Source: G963667915 sp965197385
GTDB lineage: Bacteria; Acidobacteriota; Vicinamibacteria; Vicinamibacterales; UBA823
Length of the DNA: 64,000 bases
Assembly: GCA_965197385.1 (NCBI GenBank)
Contig: CBDANA010000008.1
Coordinates: 1 to 64,000, forward strand
Direction of reading: 5' to 3'
Positions 1 through 10,182 of this stretch are shown in pieces. The stretch's first letter is position 1. The number at the start of each line of letters is the position of its first letter. A program made the position numbers and the translations under genes. The notes beneath the pieces are model-generated. The model had not been told where the DNA came from and did not search any database. It saw only the letters and a list, made by a program, of their open reading frames with translations.

Positions 1-407
1 GACCCCACGGCGTCTCGGATACGGCGCTTAACCTGGTGCGCCACAGCCGCGGGTGACTCTCGACTCGACGCACGGCCGCTCGTCGGGTACGGTGTCTGCG
101 GAACGCCCCTGAATGCAGAGACTTCAGCGGGTCGCACGGCCGCACGAACTGAACTGACGGCCTTTAAAGCGGGACGATGCTGTAACGAACAAGAGTTTCG
201 TGCGCTGCGTTGCCTTTGGATGTATAAGGGGGTCATCCGGGGTCGGCAAATCGGAAATTCCGGCTATACTACGATTTGCAATTGGGTGCCACCCGTGTGG
301 GCCTTGGGTGCCCGAGTAGGGATCGACACCGGCCATCGCGAGAGGGTACCATCCGGTGGATCGTACATGCCGACGACGAATCGGTGCCCCGAGCGCGTGC
401 AGCGCAA
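1..407. other. No recognisable gene upstream of darT
   Basis: I see no credible gene here. Short open frames exist on both strands but have no recognisable motif and overlap each other. The stretch presumably holds the promoter of the toxin-antitoxin pair that starts at 408, but I could not pick convincing -35/-10 boxes. Confidence 0.4.
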
Positions 408-1055
408 ATGCCGGTTCCCCTCCCCACCCCGATTCTGCGCTTCCTGCATATCGACAACTTGCCGGTGTACCTCACCCGAGAAGCGTGCCACGCGCCCAAC
501 TTCACCCCAGACGATGGGCTGGGCTACAGAAAAATTCACAACGCCGAGATCCAGGCAAGACGGAACGTGCGCCCTGTTCCCTGTGGGTCCGGTGGTGTGA
601 TTCATGACTATCTTGCCTTCTACTTCGGCCCCCTCTCGCCGATGATGTTTCAGCTAAAAACAGGGAGAGTTGCAGGGTACACGGAAGGACAGGAACCGCT
701 CGTCTATCTGGTATCAACGGCTCAGGCTGTCGAAGCTAGCGGAATACCCTTCGTGTTCTCTGATGGACACGGCATCGCTAGATTCACGAGTTGGTTCGAC
801 GACTTGGTATTCCTTGACCGCGTGGACTGGGAAATGGTCAACCAGCGGTACTGGGCTGACGAGCCAACCGGCGACAACGACCGACAGAGGCGTAAGCAAG
901 CCGAGTTCTTGGTGTACGAGCGGTTGGACTGGAGCCTTGTCGAGGAGATTGTTGTGATCAACGCGGCAATGGCCGCGAGGGTATCGGCAGCGCTCGCTGA
1001 GTTCCCGGACTTGCCCCACCCGGAAGTGGTTCTGCGCCCAGACTGGTACTATTAG
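408..1055 (+). CDS. darT: DarT-like DNA ADP-ribosyltransferase toxin
   Basis: The product (215 aa) matches the DarT/DUF4433 family, toxins that use NAD+ to ADP-ribosylate bases in single-stranded DNA and so block replication. Family signatures are visible: an N-terminal FLHIDNL segment, a GLGYRKIHN block, PCGSGGVIHDYLAFYFGPLSPMM split over the central core, the YTEGQEPLVYLV block, and a late KQAEFLVYERLDW segment that contains the expected catalytic glutamate. The open frame continues upstream to 276, but the ATG at 408 gives the usual family N-terminus (MPVPLPTPILRFLHI) and the extra 44 residues look non-coding. It lies 8 bases upstream of darG, as expected for a toxin-antitoxin operon. Size and motifs look complete, so it is probably active. 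Confidence 0.9.
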   Translation: MPVPLPTPILRFLHIDNLPVYLTREACHAPNFTPDDGLGYRKIHNAEIQARRNVRPVPCGSGGVIHDYLAFYFGPLSPMMFQLKTGRVAGYTEGQEPLVYLVSTAQAVEASGIPFVFSDGHGIARFTSWFDDLVFLDRVDWEMVNQRYWADEPTGDNDRQRRKQAEFLVYERLDWSLVEEIVVINAAMAARVSAALAEFPDLPHPEVVLRPDWYY

Positions 1056-1063
1056 AGTGATCT

Positions 1064-2131
1064 ATGGTTAAAGACGCCACAGGCAACCTGCTCAAGGCTG
1101 ACGTCGAGGCATTAGTCAACACCGTGAACTGCGTGGGCTTCATGGGTAAGGGCATCGCCCTCCAGTTCAGGCGAGCTTGGCCGGAGAACTTCAGTGCTTA
1201 CCGGCGCGCCGTGACGGCTGGTCAGGTAGTTCCTGGGCACATGCACGTCTTCGACACTGGGCGCCTCGTGAATCCACGCTACATCGTCAACTTCCCCACC
1301 AAACGACACTGGCGTGGCCGTACACGTCTTGAGGACATTCGACTTGGCTTGACCGCCTTGATTGACGAGATCCACCGCCTCAAGATCCGATCGATAGCGA
1401 TCCCACCTCTGGGCTGTGGCAATGGAGGGCTCGATTGGAGGGTGGTTAAGCCGCTCATTCTCTCGGCCTTCGAATCGGTTCCAGATGTTCAAGTGGCTCT
1501 GTATTCTCCAACGGGTGTGCCTGATGCGAGGTCAATGCCGGTCGGCACCTCGCGGCCGAAATTGACCGGCCCCCGTGCTCTCCTGCTAAGTCTGATGGAC
1601 AGCTACCTGACTGAGTCCTACACCCTCACGCTGCTTGAGATCCAAAAACTCGCCTACTTCCTGCAAGTTGGCGGTGAAAGGCTCAAGCTTCGGTACGAAC
1701 AAGGCCACTACGGTCCATACGCACCTAATCTCAGCAAGGTCTTGGAGATTCTAGAGGGACATTACATTCGCGGTCTTGGCGACAGCGACAGGCCCGATCA
1801 AGCCATTGATCTGTTGCCTGGAGCAATTGACGAGGCCGAGCGGTTTCTCGCCGACAACGAGGTCTTTGTCGGTCGGCTTGAATGGGTATCCCGCCTGATC
1901 AGCGGGTTTGAAACCCCCTACGGCCTTGAACTGCTTTCATCTGTTCATTGGCTTGCTCACAATCCGACCCCACGGACCAATATCCGCGACATCGTCATTG
2001 CGATGCGCGCCTGGAATGAACGCAAGCGTTCACTATTTCGAGACGGTCACGTTCATGTGGCTTGGGAGCAACTCGCTGAGCATCATGTGCTGGCCAGCCA
2101 TGATCCTGGCGTTCACGCGCCACAGGACTAG
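1064..2131 (+). CDS. darG: DarG-like macrodomain antitoxin
   Basis: The product (355 aa) is the partner of the DarT toxin. Residues 1-150 form a macrodomain (VNTVNCVGFMGKGIALQF near the start and IPPLGCGNGGLDW around residue 110), the ADP-ribose-binding hydrolase that removes the modification from DNA. Residues about 170-355 form a second domain (LLSLMDSYLTESYTLTLLEIQKLAYFLQ onward, read in pieces) like the DarG C-terminal region that binds and neutralises DarT. The start is 8 bases after the darT stop, so the two are cotranscribed. Both domains are full length. Confidence 0.9.
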   Translation: MVKDATGNLLKADVEALVNTVNCVGFMGKGIALQFRRAWPENFSAYRRAVTAGQVVPGHMHVFDTGRLVNPRYIVNFPTKRHWRGRTRLEDIRLGLTALIDEIHRLKIRSIAIPPLGCGNGGLDWRVVKPLILSAFESVPDVQVALYSPTGVPDARSMPVGTSRPKLTGPRALLLSLMDSYLTESYTLTLLEIQKLAYFLQVGGERLKLRYEQGHYGPYAPNLSKVLEILEGHYIRGLGDSDRPDQAIDLLPGAIDEAERFLADNEVFVGRLEWVSRLISGFETPYGLELLSSVHWLAHNPTPRTNIRDIVIAMRAWNERKRSLFRDGHVHVAWEQLAEHHVLASHDPGVHAPQD

Positions 2132-2388
2132 GTGACCAGAATCGCGGCCAGCAAGAGTGCGGTCGAAGTCCGATTTAGACCGTACAGGAACGGCCGAATC
2201 AACACGAAATGCCCCGGCGAAACCAAATCGAACAACTCGCTCGTCTTCCCGTTGGCGCGCCTGTGCTTCCAGAGAAAGGCTTGGTAGGTTCCGCGTCCGT
2301 GTCCAGGACAGGCTAGCTCCGCGCCGGAATTCCGGAGCGAGTAGCAATGCGGCTGACCGGACACAAGACTCGCTTCTGTCGGCAACGT
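2132..2388 (-). other. Intergenic region with a weak minus-strand open frame
   Basis: Between the darG stop and the 3' end of the broken res gene lies a minus-strand open frame (2385 to 2128, 85 codons) whose last part reads FDLVSPGHFVLIRPFLYGLN. It looks somewhat protein-like but I cannot name it, its start is poor and it overlaps darG by four bases. It may be a gene remnant or chance. Confidence 0.25.
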
Positions 2389-2828
2389 TCAGCCAAGACT
2401 TTCGTATAGATCCACCAAGTGCTGACCACTATCGATCCTCAGCACCCGTTTGCGAACCTGCTCATCCTTAAGGTCAAGGCGCCTCAGCTTGTCCCCTGCG
2501 AGACTAATGAGCTCTACCCGACCGAAGAAGTGTCCATGCTTCTCCACGAACGCCGCAAGTCCTACTGCCTTGCGGGGCGCATCGCTGATGCTGGGCACAT
2601 GTGGGTCCAGAATATCGACGACGATCTGCGAACCTGCAGACCTGAAGAACAGGAAGTCTGGATAGAACGGAGCCGGACGTCCGTCCACTCCCCGATAGGG
2701 CACCGCCAGAGACCATGGCTTCCGAGCCAGGTTGCGAAGCCAGCCAACTACATCCTCTAGAGGTGGACCCCGAAATTCGGACAGGTTGCTAAGGTGGATT
2801 CCGACCTCAGAATGGAGAGATCGGAATC

Positions 2829-3110
2829 ATGCAGAAACGGAAAAAATACCCCGCTGAGCTGAAGGCCCGCGTGGCCCTGCAGGCGCTGCGCGGCGAGCAG
2901 ACGATGGCGGAGCTGTCGTCGCGCTACAAGATCCACCCGAACCTGATCGCGAACTGGAAGAAGAAAGCCCAGGAGGCGCTTGTGGACGTCTTCTCGGACC
3001 ACCAGCAGCGCCGAGAGGCGTCTCGCGATGCGGAGATTCAGGAGCTGCGAGCGAAGGTCGGCGAGCTCGTCATCGAGAAGGATTTTTTGTCCAAGGCCTT
3101 CGGCCGTTGA
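2829..3110 (+). CDS. IS3-family transposase OrfA
   Basis: This 93-aa protein has a helix-turn-helix (KKYPAELKARVALQAL and ELSSRYKIHPNLIANWKKK) followed by a leucine-zipper-like helix, the DNA-binding half of an IS3-type transposase. Near its end the run ATTTTTTG (3082-3089) is a typical -1 slippery site, allowing fusion to OrfB, which is in the -1 frame. Confidence 0.9.
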   Translation: MQKRKKYPAELKARVALQALRGEQTMAELSSRYKIHPNLIANWKKKAQEALVDVFSDHQQRREASRDAEIQELRAKVGELVIEKDFLSKAFGR

Positions 3111-3994
3111 GTCACGGTCGAAGGCGAATGCTGATCGACTCGAACCACTCCGAACTGAGCATCTCGCGACAGTGTGGCTTGGTGTCGATCTCGCGCTCGA
3201 CGTTCTACTACGATGGTCTCGGGGAGAGTGAGTTGACTCTCGAGCTCATGCGCCGGATCGACGAGCAATTTCTGGAAACCCCGTTCTACGGATCGCGGCA
3301 GATGGCGCGTTGGCTGCGCCGGGAGGGCTTCGCCGTCAGTCGGAAGCGGGTGCGTCGTCTGATGCGAAAGATGGGCCTCCAGGCGCTGTACCAGCGCCCG
3401 AGCACGTCGGTTCCGCACCCGGAGCACCGGGTCTACCCCTATTTGCTGCGCGACCGAGCGGTCGAACGTGCGAACGAGGCCTGGTGCGCCGACGTGACGT
3501 ACATTCCGCTGCACCGCGGCTTCCTGTACCTGGTCGCGATCCAGGATTGGGCCAGCCGGAAGGTGCTGTCGTGGCGCTTGTCCAACACGATGGATGCCTC
3601 GTTCTGTGTGGAGGCCCTCGCGGAAGCCCTCGCGCAGTACGGACCGCCAGCGATCTTCAACACCGACCAAGGCAGCCAGTTCACCAGCCTGGAGTTCACT
3701 CAGACGCTCAAAGACGCAGGCGTGCAGATCTCGATGGACGGCAAGGGCCGCTGGATGGACAACGTCTTCATCGAGCGGCTGTGGCGCTCGCTCAAGTACG
3801 AGTGCGTCTACCTGCACGACTTCGAGGTTGGCTCCGAGGCGCGGGCCAGCATCGGCCGGTGGATCGACTTCTACAATGCCGAGCGACCGCACTCGTCGCT
3901 CGATGATCGCACGCCTGATGAGGCGTACTCGGATTTGGGAGGTGCGCCGACCTCGTCGCTGCGCTCCTCGTCAGCGCAGTCGGAAGCGGCTTAG
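3107..3994 (+). CDS. IS3-family transposase OrfB (DDE integrase domain)
   Basis: The 295-aa protein has the HTH_21-type N-terminus and an rve integrase core with the DDE residues in ADVTYI, NTDQGSQF and FIERLWRSLKYE. It begins at a TTG overlapping the OrfA stop, so it is probably expressed mainly as an OrfAB fusion through the T6G slippery site. It is full length. Confidence 0.9.
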   Translation: MSHGRRRMLIDSNHSELSISRQCGLVSISRSTFYYDGLGESELTLELMRRIDEQFLETPFYGSRQMARWLRREGFAVSRKRVRRLMRKMGLQALYQRPSTSVPHPEHRVYPYLLRDRAVERANEAWCADVTYIPLHRGFLYLVAIQDWASRKVLSWRLSNTMDASFCVEALAEALAQYGPPAIFNTDQGSQFTSLEFTQTLKDAGVQISMDGKGRWMDNVFIERLWRSLKYECVYLHDFEVGSEARASIGRWIDFYNAERPHSSLDDRTPDEAYSDLGGAPTSSLRSSSAQSEAA

Positions 3995-6172
3995 AAACAT
4001 GAACCTGGAATCCACCTTAACTTGGCCGCTGAGCTGTCCAAAGGATGGGGTCCACCTCTTCTCGCTCCAGCTCAGCACGGACCACGCGAGACTCCCACGA
4101 GTTCAAGGAATGGGCGAACTCTCCGTTGTCATCGACATAGATGTGATGGGCCCACTTCTGATCTGACTCAGGCACATCGATCTGCTCCCGTAGAACTAGA
4201 GTCTCGAGCACCGTTTCGGCGCTGATTCGGCGTACCTCCCGATAGCGCTGACTCGCTGCTTCACCCAGACCGTTAATCGCTTCCTGGTGCTTCTCTAGCC
4301 ACTTGCCGACCGAGCTTTCAGCGGCCGCTTCAATGTTCGCGTACGCCTCTGGGTCTGCCAGAATTATGGCAGCTTCAATCTTGGTCCGACGACGAAGAGC
4401 CGGATCATTCCCACAGCGCTTTCGCCAGTACGCGAGGTGCATCCCGTCCCCAATACGACGACCTGCAGCCGCAAACAAGTCATCGATATTCTCCTCAGAC
4501 ACAGTACGACTACGACTTCTGGCGGTACTGCCCTTCTCATATCCGAAGTCGACGATCCGAATGTCAAGTTGCCCGTGTTTCTCCAGCGCCCTCCGAAACG
4601 CAGCACCCGATTGCAGCCGTGCTCTCTCCGCCGCGATCGCACGAACCACTTCTCGAGTAGCCACGTCGGGAGCATCTCGGTCAAGCTCGTCGGCAGCGAG
4701 CAGACTCGCCAGACGAACAAGGCGCCTTATATGACTCATTTTCCGAGGGCGCCCTACGTAGTAAGTGGGCAACTTCGCGGCCGCCTCAAAGACCGCTTCC
4801 GCATCTGGTCGGCGACGAAGGGTTACGGAACGACCGGTCTGCACGGACACCGGCGGCACGTACTCCCCAGAGTCCTTCGTCAGCAACTCAACAACTGTCC
4901 CAAGAGTCCGCTTGTCATACTCTGGCAGGAACAGCGCGACTGAGTTTAGGTGTTCATTCGCATCTACGCGTCTGGCCAGCGGCGTCCGCACCATCCTTCC
5001 TACTAGCTGAGCAATGAGAGTCGCGTCCTTTGCTGTGCGAAATGACACCATGACTTCCGCTCGCGGACAGTCCCAGCCGGTATTGAGGGCTGTCTTGAAG
5101 AACACGACTCTGATATCCGCGTCATCTACGATGTCTGATGGGCTCACGTACCTGAGTGAACGATCACCCACCTCTTCTAGACTCTCGGTGTCGAATGTGT
5201 GGGCGTAGCTCCGTTCTGGCAGTCCACCGGCGACTCGATCGATTGTGCTGACCACCTTAGCTAAGTTCGTCGCAGAAACTCTTCGGCCGATCTTGTCCTG
5301 CACCTGGACCACAAGAATCGGCTCAACCACAGCCAGTCCTTCAGCCTGGCAGTACTCCGACCATTGACTGCGGTACCGAAGCCACTCCTCAACCGCCTCC
5401 TCCAGCATCGTGATGTCGCCGGGTTGGTCATCGTCCGGATGTAGGAGACTCACCACCTCCTTTAGGAGTCCCGATCGCCGCACGTCGGATGGCTCAACCA
5501 CCACCTTACGTTGTGATCTACTAGTTTCACCGACCAAAGCATCAAAGCGCTCTGGTGTCGCGGACATGCCGAACACAAGTGGAACTGGAGGCATCTTTCC
5601 GTTGAGCCCCATGATGAAGCGCTGAACGATAGACTGAGCCTCATCGTGGGCCGCCTTCGAAGTCTTCATTCCCTTGTGGGCCTCATCGATGACCACCCAC
5701 AACGACGTTGGCCGCTCCGACACCATCCTCGCAACGACGGACCAAAAGCTATTTGTCTTTCGATCGCCCGCTTCACGGACAAGCGTCCCTCTCTTTCCGA
5801 GCTTCTGCGTATTGAGAAACGACACGCAACCAGACGTAAGGAGTTCCTCATCAAACGTGCTGGGCAGAATCCGCAGCCGGTCAGAACTGAACTCCGACGA
5901 CGCTGCCTCCAATTGCTTGCGAGACTGTTCATTCAGAGCTGGATCGTCTGTGATCCACAGGACTGTGAGATCCTCAATCGGTTCTGGATGTTCTTGGTCG
6001 CCCACCGCCAGTCGGTCAAGCGCAGCGGCCAACATGAGTGTCTTGCCTGATCCCGTGGGGGCGGAGAATCCGACAACCTGGGGGTCTGACACGCTGGCGT
6101 CTCGGATAGCCTGTCGCATCTTATTGACGAGCTCATCAACCGCGACCTCTTGAAACTCCTTCAGCGGAACTC

Positions 6173-8302
6173 TCATACGACTCTTCCAGAGTTGATTTCG
6201 AAGTTCTTCAGAAAATCCCGATACAACATCGACGCTCTCACGCCCGTCGGAAGTTGCGCTCGCAGCTCAGCGAACACCTCCGGAGAGTCAGTAACGATCC
6301 ACACGAACCGGACATCATCCCGTTTGGCCAGTTCTCGCAAGAACGCCGCCGACCTATTCGGACCGAATAAGATGGCGTACGGAGAGGATCGTGGAATGAA
6401 ATACCCGCGTGGATTCACTCGCTTTCTGGGCGCACCCACAGCGCCGGCCGCCATCCACAACGCCGAGTGAATCGAGTTGAACTGAGAGCCCAGCTGCAGA
6501 TCGTCAGGATCAAAATACTGCAGCCGAAAAAACGACACGTTCTCGGGGAACCCCTCTGACAATGGTCGGCCCTCAAGGTACGTCGCCTCCAAGGGGGCTC
6601 CATTCGAACCAACACCAGTCACCGCCGCCTCGATTCGCGGTCGAGCCACATTCTCGAAGATTCCCGCCGCCTCATAGGCCATGTCTCCCGGCTGGTGCCC
6701 GTCCCTCAATAGCTGTACGTGAGTCTTCTCCCCAACCTCGTTGTTAGTGACCAAGATTATTCTTCGAGCTCCACCATCTTCAGCATTGAGGAGACAAGTA
6801 GCGTGCAGCGTTGTCGCTGAGCCTGCGAAGAAGTCGAGTACTACGGCATCAGGCTTATCCCCTATTACCGCCTTGAGAGTGTCGCGTACCGCGTACACGG
6901 ACTTGGGGTAGTCGAAGCGCTTGTCCCCAAGCATGGTTTTCAACAGCCCAGACCCGTGAGTGCCGGCGTTGTGGGAGGGCCTATTCCATACTGTCTTGGG
7001 CCGTAGCCGCGTCACTTCTTGTTCAACGGTCACAGACCCATCGGCCTCTTCGCGACCAATGACACGAATTTCCCCAGATTCAATCTTCGCCCGATAGCCC
7101 GAGCTCACGTACATGACAGTAGCCACACCGCGCCCCGCGTCGTACTTGCCAAGACGGAGAAATCCTTCTCTCGCTAACCTCGCGCAGGTGTTTCGACCCA
7201 CCTGCCAGTTACCAAGCGAGCCATCTTTCTTAATCGGCCATACAACGTGTCGACCAAATCGGTCATCTGACGCGCGTGGCGCCCACGAACCCGCCTCGTC
7301 CTTATCTCCAAACTCACCGGCATGCATCCTCTCTTCGAGACTCGGACCGGTTCCAACCACTCGCTTTGCTCTTCCGTCTAGGAGCAGCGGATAGCACATG
7401 TTCAGTCGATCGATCGACCTGGCGTTGGTCCCACTTCGAAGCAGATAGTCCCAAACTCTATCCTTGCGTCGCTGCGCAGCCCTGTCGTCAGACAACAGGT
7501 CGTCATCTAGGAACGCCGCACCGGAGTTGCCAAAGAACGTAAAGAGTACGAACTCCTCAACGCGCGAGAAGCCGCTCTGCTGGACCCCGGCGGAGTTGAT
7601 GACTACCGTGACCATTTGGGTGCGCGCCTGCGGGAACATGTCCTCCAGCAACATCCCGAGGTGGTGTACCTCATGCTCGTCGATCGTAACGATCAGGACA
7701 CCGTCTGGCTTAAGAAGACGCGCAGCCAACTTGAGCCGCTTCTCCATCATCGAGAGCCACTTCGAGTGACGCCACACATCACTGTCATCCACGTAGCGAT
7801 TGTTGTACTTCCAGTCGCGCGCGCCTGTGTTGTAAGGGGGATCGATATAGATGCAATCCACCTGACCTTTATGCAGGTACTGCATCAGCTGAAGGGCGTG
7901 GAAGTTTTCCCCGCTGATAACGACATGGTCAGCACGGGTAGCACCGCCGTTGGCCACCCGGCCCAGTGACTCAAGAGATGGGTAGATCGGATCGCCAAAC
8001 TGTCTTACTGCCGCAAGATGCCCGACCGCAGCCTTCGTCACGGCTCCCTCGGCATCCGCCATGAGCGCTACGCCGCGCTTGATCTCCCTCACGGTGAAGA
8101 CTGTCCCGGCAGTGTCGCGACGCAGCTGAACTGTCATTCCTGCCCGGATCGGGTGCCCTGGGAGAAAGGCGTTCTCGGGAACGTGCTCTTCAAACACCAA
8201 ACCGAAGTTGCGATTCCTTCTCAGCCGGCTGACAGCGATGCGCAAGTCCGACTGGAGGATCGGATCGGTGATCTGACCGATCAGTTCATCAAGGCGAGCC
8301 AT
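6173..8302 (-). CDS. mod: Type III DNA adenine methyltransferase (Mod)
   Basis: This 709-aa protein has the N6-adenine methylase motif IV DPPYNTG around residue 150 and the SAM-binding FFAGSATTLHA motif near residue 480, that is, the beta-class order (catalytic motif first). The region between them is long, consistent with a target-recognition domain. In Type III systems Mod recognises the site and methylates one strand; with Res it cuts DNA. Its stop overlaps the res ATG by 4 bases. Because res is broken by an IS, Mod may act now as a solitary methylase. It appears intact. Confidence 0.9.
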   Translation of the reverse strand: MARLDELIGQITDPILQSDLRIAVSRLRRNRNFGLVFEEHVPENAFLPGHPIRAGMTVQLRRDTAGTVFTVREIKRGVALMADAEGAVTKAAVGHLAAVRQFGDPIYPSLESLGRVANGGATRADHVVISGENFHALQLMQYLHKGQVDCIYIDPPYNTGARDWKYNNRYVDDSDVWRHSKWLSMMEKRLKLAARLLKPDGVLIVTIDEHEVHHLGMLLEDMFPQARTQMVTVVINSAGVQQSGFSRVEEFVLFTFFGNSGAAFLDDDLLSDDRAAQRRKDRVWDYLLRSGTNARSIDRLNMCYPLLLDGRAKRVVGTGPSLEERMHAGEFGDKDEAGSWAPRASDDRFGRHVVWPIKKDGSLGNWQVGRNTCARLAREGFLRLGKYDAGRGVATVMYVSSGYRAKIESGEIRVIGREEADGSVTVEQEVTRLRPKTVWNRPSHNAGTHGSGLLKTMLGDKRFDYPKSVYAVRDTLKAVIGDKPDAVVLDFFAGSATTLHATCLLNAEDGGARRIILVTNNEVGEKTHVQLLRDGHQPGDMAYEAAGIFENVARPRIEAAVTGVGSNGAPLEATYLEGRPLSEGFPENVSFFRLQYFDPDDLQLGSQFNSIHSALWMAAGAVGAPRKRVNPRGYFIPRSSPYAILFGPNRSAAFLRELAKRDDVRFVWIVTDSPEVFAELRAQLPTGVRASMLYRDFLKNFEINSGRVV

Positions 8303-8450
8303 GTTGGAAGTTGCTCCGAAGGAACGAGAGACAGGGCCGTCGGTGTCTCATCCGCGTAGTCGTGGGCCGCAGCCAACGAGCAATGGTTTTGTCGATCGCC
8401 CATCAGCCTTTGTCACGACTCGGCTCACAGCGTGGAGGACCGAAGATACG

Positions 8451-8824
8451 TCAAGCGCCCCGCCCGCTCGACTTAAGTAGCATTCGAATCATTGCGAACA
8501 ATCTGTGAAACAGATAATCAACTTGCTCAGCCTCAGCGATCTGAACTCTGTCCGTCTCACAGTGTCGGATCATGAAGGTGTTGCCAATGTCCGTCAACTC
8601 ACGGGCTTCGCGTTCGAGACGGGACCGAAACTCTGGTTCCGCTGCCGGGTCTGCCCCGCGCCGGCACGCGAGGATCATGCGAATGGGGATCTCGCGCGCC
8701 TTCCCCCGTTCTCGCGGAACCGTATCACGGGGTCAGCCTCGGCCATCCGCCGGGCCTGGAGCTGGAGCCGGGCGAGCGCGTCTACCCGCGCCCGCCGCCG
8801 GCGCGTTGCCGCGAGCCTCCTCAT
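8451..8824 (-). pseudogene. Frameshifted conserved hypothetical gene upstream of mod
   Basis: Two overlapping minus-strand frames join into one protein-like sequence. The first starts at 8824 (MRRLAATRRRR) and reads ARLQLQARRMAEADPVIRF; the second continues KAREIPIRMILACRRGADP and ends at 8451 after VDYLFHRLFAMIRMLL. The switch lies near 8700-8715. The tail looks like a small helical domain seen in defence-type hypothetical proteins, but I cannot assign a function. It lies 148 bases upstream of mod on the same strand, so it may once have been part of the restriction operon. IS630 sits just upstream. Confidence 0.45.
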
Positions 8825-8920
8825 CGGTGGGGCTGGCCGGGTTCGCCCGATGTGGTGAGCGAACTACACCCAACCTCCTCGGCGCAACGGTGACGCCGGA
8901 TGGGGGCGGGCCGTCAGCGC

Positions 8921-9948
8921 TAAAGCGCTTTTCAGATAGCCCTTGTACTGCTTGGGCTCGTCGTGGTACTTCTGCATGCACCAATGCAGGAGGACCGATG
9001 CAAGCCTATTCGATGGATCTCCGAGAACGGGCCCTGCTCGACAGTGATGCCGGGATGAAGGCCGCGGACGTTGCGGTGAAGTACCGCGTGAGCGGGTCGT
9101 GGGTGCGGCTGTTGAAGCAGCGTCGGCGGGAGACGGGCGAAGTCGCGCCGCGCGTCCAGCGGCACGGGCGGCGCCGGATGTTGGAGCCGCACCTGCACAC
9201 CCTGGCCGCGCTGATCGCGGAGCAACCGGATCGCACCTTAGCCGAGCTGAAGGACGCGCTCGGCACGCCGGCCAGTTTGGCGACGATCTGGCGCGCGGTG
9301 GCGGCTCTGGACGTGACCGTCAAAAAAAACGGTCCGGCCCTCCGAACACGATCGACCTGACGTCGCGGCCGCGCGGGTCGTGTGGCACGCCGCCGCGCCG
9401 ACCTGGGATCCGACACGCCTGGTTTTTCTCGATGAAACCGGCATTACGAACAATCTCCTGCGGCGGTATGGTCGGGCCCTCCGCGGGGCCCGCGTCCACG
9501 ACCACGCGCCGTGCGCCCGGTGGCAGACCAGTACGTTTCTCGCAGCACTGCGGGTGACTGGCCTGACCGCGCCCGGGGTCTTCGACGGCGCCATCGACGG
9601 GGCGAGCTTCCTCGCCTATATCGAACAGATCCTCGTGCCCACCCTGCATCCCGGGGACATCGTCATCGCCGATAACCTCAGCGCACACAAAGTGGCCGGC
9701 GTCCGCCAGGCGATCGAGCGCGTCGGCGCCACGCTCTGCTATCTGCCGCCCTACAGTCCGGACCTCAATCCCATTGAACTCTGCTTCGCGAAGCTCAAAG
9801 CCCTCGTGCGCGCCGCCCGCTGTCGATCCACCGAAACCCTCTGGCCTTTCCTCGGCGCCTGTCTGCCGCACTTCAGCCCCGAGGAATGCCGCAATTACTT
9901 TCGACACTGCGGCTATCCGGGCACCACACGGTCATGAAAAGCGCTTTA
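8921..9948 (+). mobile_element. IS630-family insertion sequence
   Basis: The inverted ends read TAAAGCGCTTTTCA at 8921 and its complement ending at 9948. The outer TA at each end fits the TA target duplication of the IS630/Tc1-mariner group. The 1.03-kb length is normal. It holds one transposase split by a frameshift. Confidence 0.88.
9001..9937 (+). CDS. IS630-family transposase, two frames joined by an A8 run
   Basis: The first frame (9001-9360) carries the helix-turn-helix part: MQAYSMDLRERALL, then AADVAVKYRVSGSWV. The second (in frame from about 9323 to 9937) carries the DDE core: LVFLDETGI, VIADNLSAHK and YSPDLNPIELCFAKLK. They meet at eight adenines (9322-9329); moving one base forward there, or slippage of RNA polymerase on the A run, makes one protein. 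Such frameshifting is known in this family, so I treat the gene as potentially active rather than dead. Confidence 0.82.
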
Positions 9949-10182
9949 GTGATGGTGATCGTCGCCGCTGGAATGGCCCCGGCGCTGACCCCGGCTGGCA
10001 GCCTGTCCGTACCGAGGGTGACCGAGAAGGTTTCGCCCAGTGCCCCCATCCACGGCTCCCGGGGGCTTCGCCAGGCTGTTGACGTCCGCCAGTGATACGG
10101 TTCGGACGTGAACATGCTGAACTGCGCGCCTGGAGCGCAGCCCGTTGCCCACGTCGGCTCTATCTGGAGGTTAGCCAGTCCC

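Larger units (their letters stand above)
2759..4059 (+). mobile_element. IS3-family insertion sequence in res
   Basis: The element is 1301 bp. Its imperfect terminal repeats start with AGAGGTGGACCCC and share an inner GGACAG block; the right end mirrors this at 4036-4059. It is flanked by a 3-bp direct repeat TCT (2756-2758 and 4060-4062), the usual target duplication for this family. It carries orfA and orfB in plus orientation, opposite to the res gene it interrupts. The clean duplication and intact orfs suggest a recent insertion. Confidence 0.9.
2389..6176 (-). pseudogene. res: Type III restriction endonuclease subunit (Res), interrupted by an IS3-family element
   Basis: Res is the ATP-dependent helicase/nuclease partner of the Type III methylase Mod. 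The upstream part (6176 to 4060) has Walker A SAPTGSGKT, a DEAH box in VVIDEAHKG, motif III GMSATPER and a motif VI-like QLVGRMVRTP. The C-terminal part lies beyond the insertion (2758 to 2389) and contains YPDFLFF and IVVDILDPH, as expected for the C-terminal nuclease domain (PD and D-x-LDPH in place of a PD-ExK core). Removing bases 2759-4059 and one copy of the TCT duplication restores a single frame of 827 residues across ELER-EDVVGW. The ATG overlaps the end of mod by 4 bases. Without the nuclease end the unit should modify but not cut. Confidence 0.88.

Noticed and set aside
276..407. Longer N-terminus for DarT
   Set aside because: The extra 44 residues lack family similarity; the family N-terminus begins at the ATG at 408.
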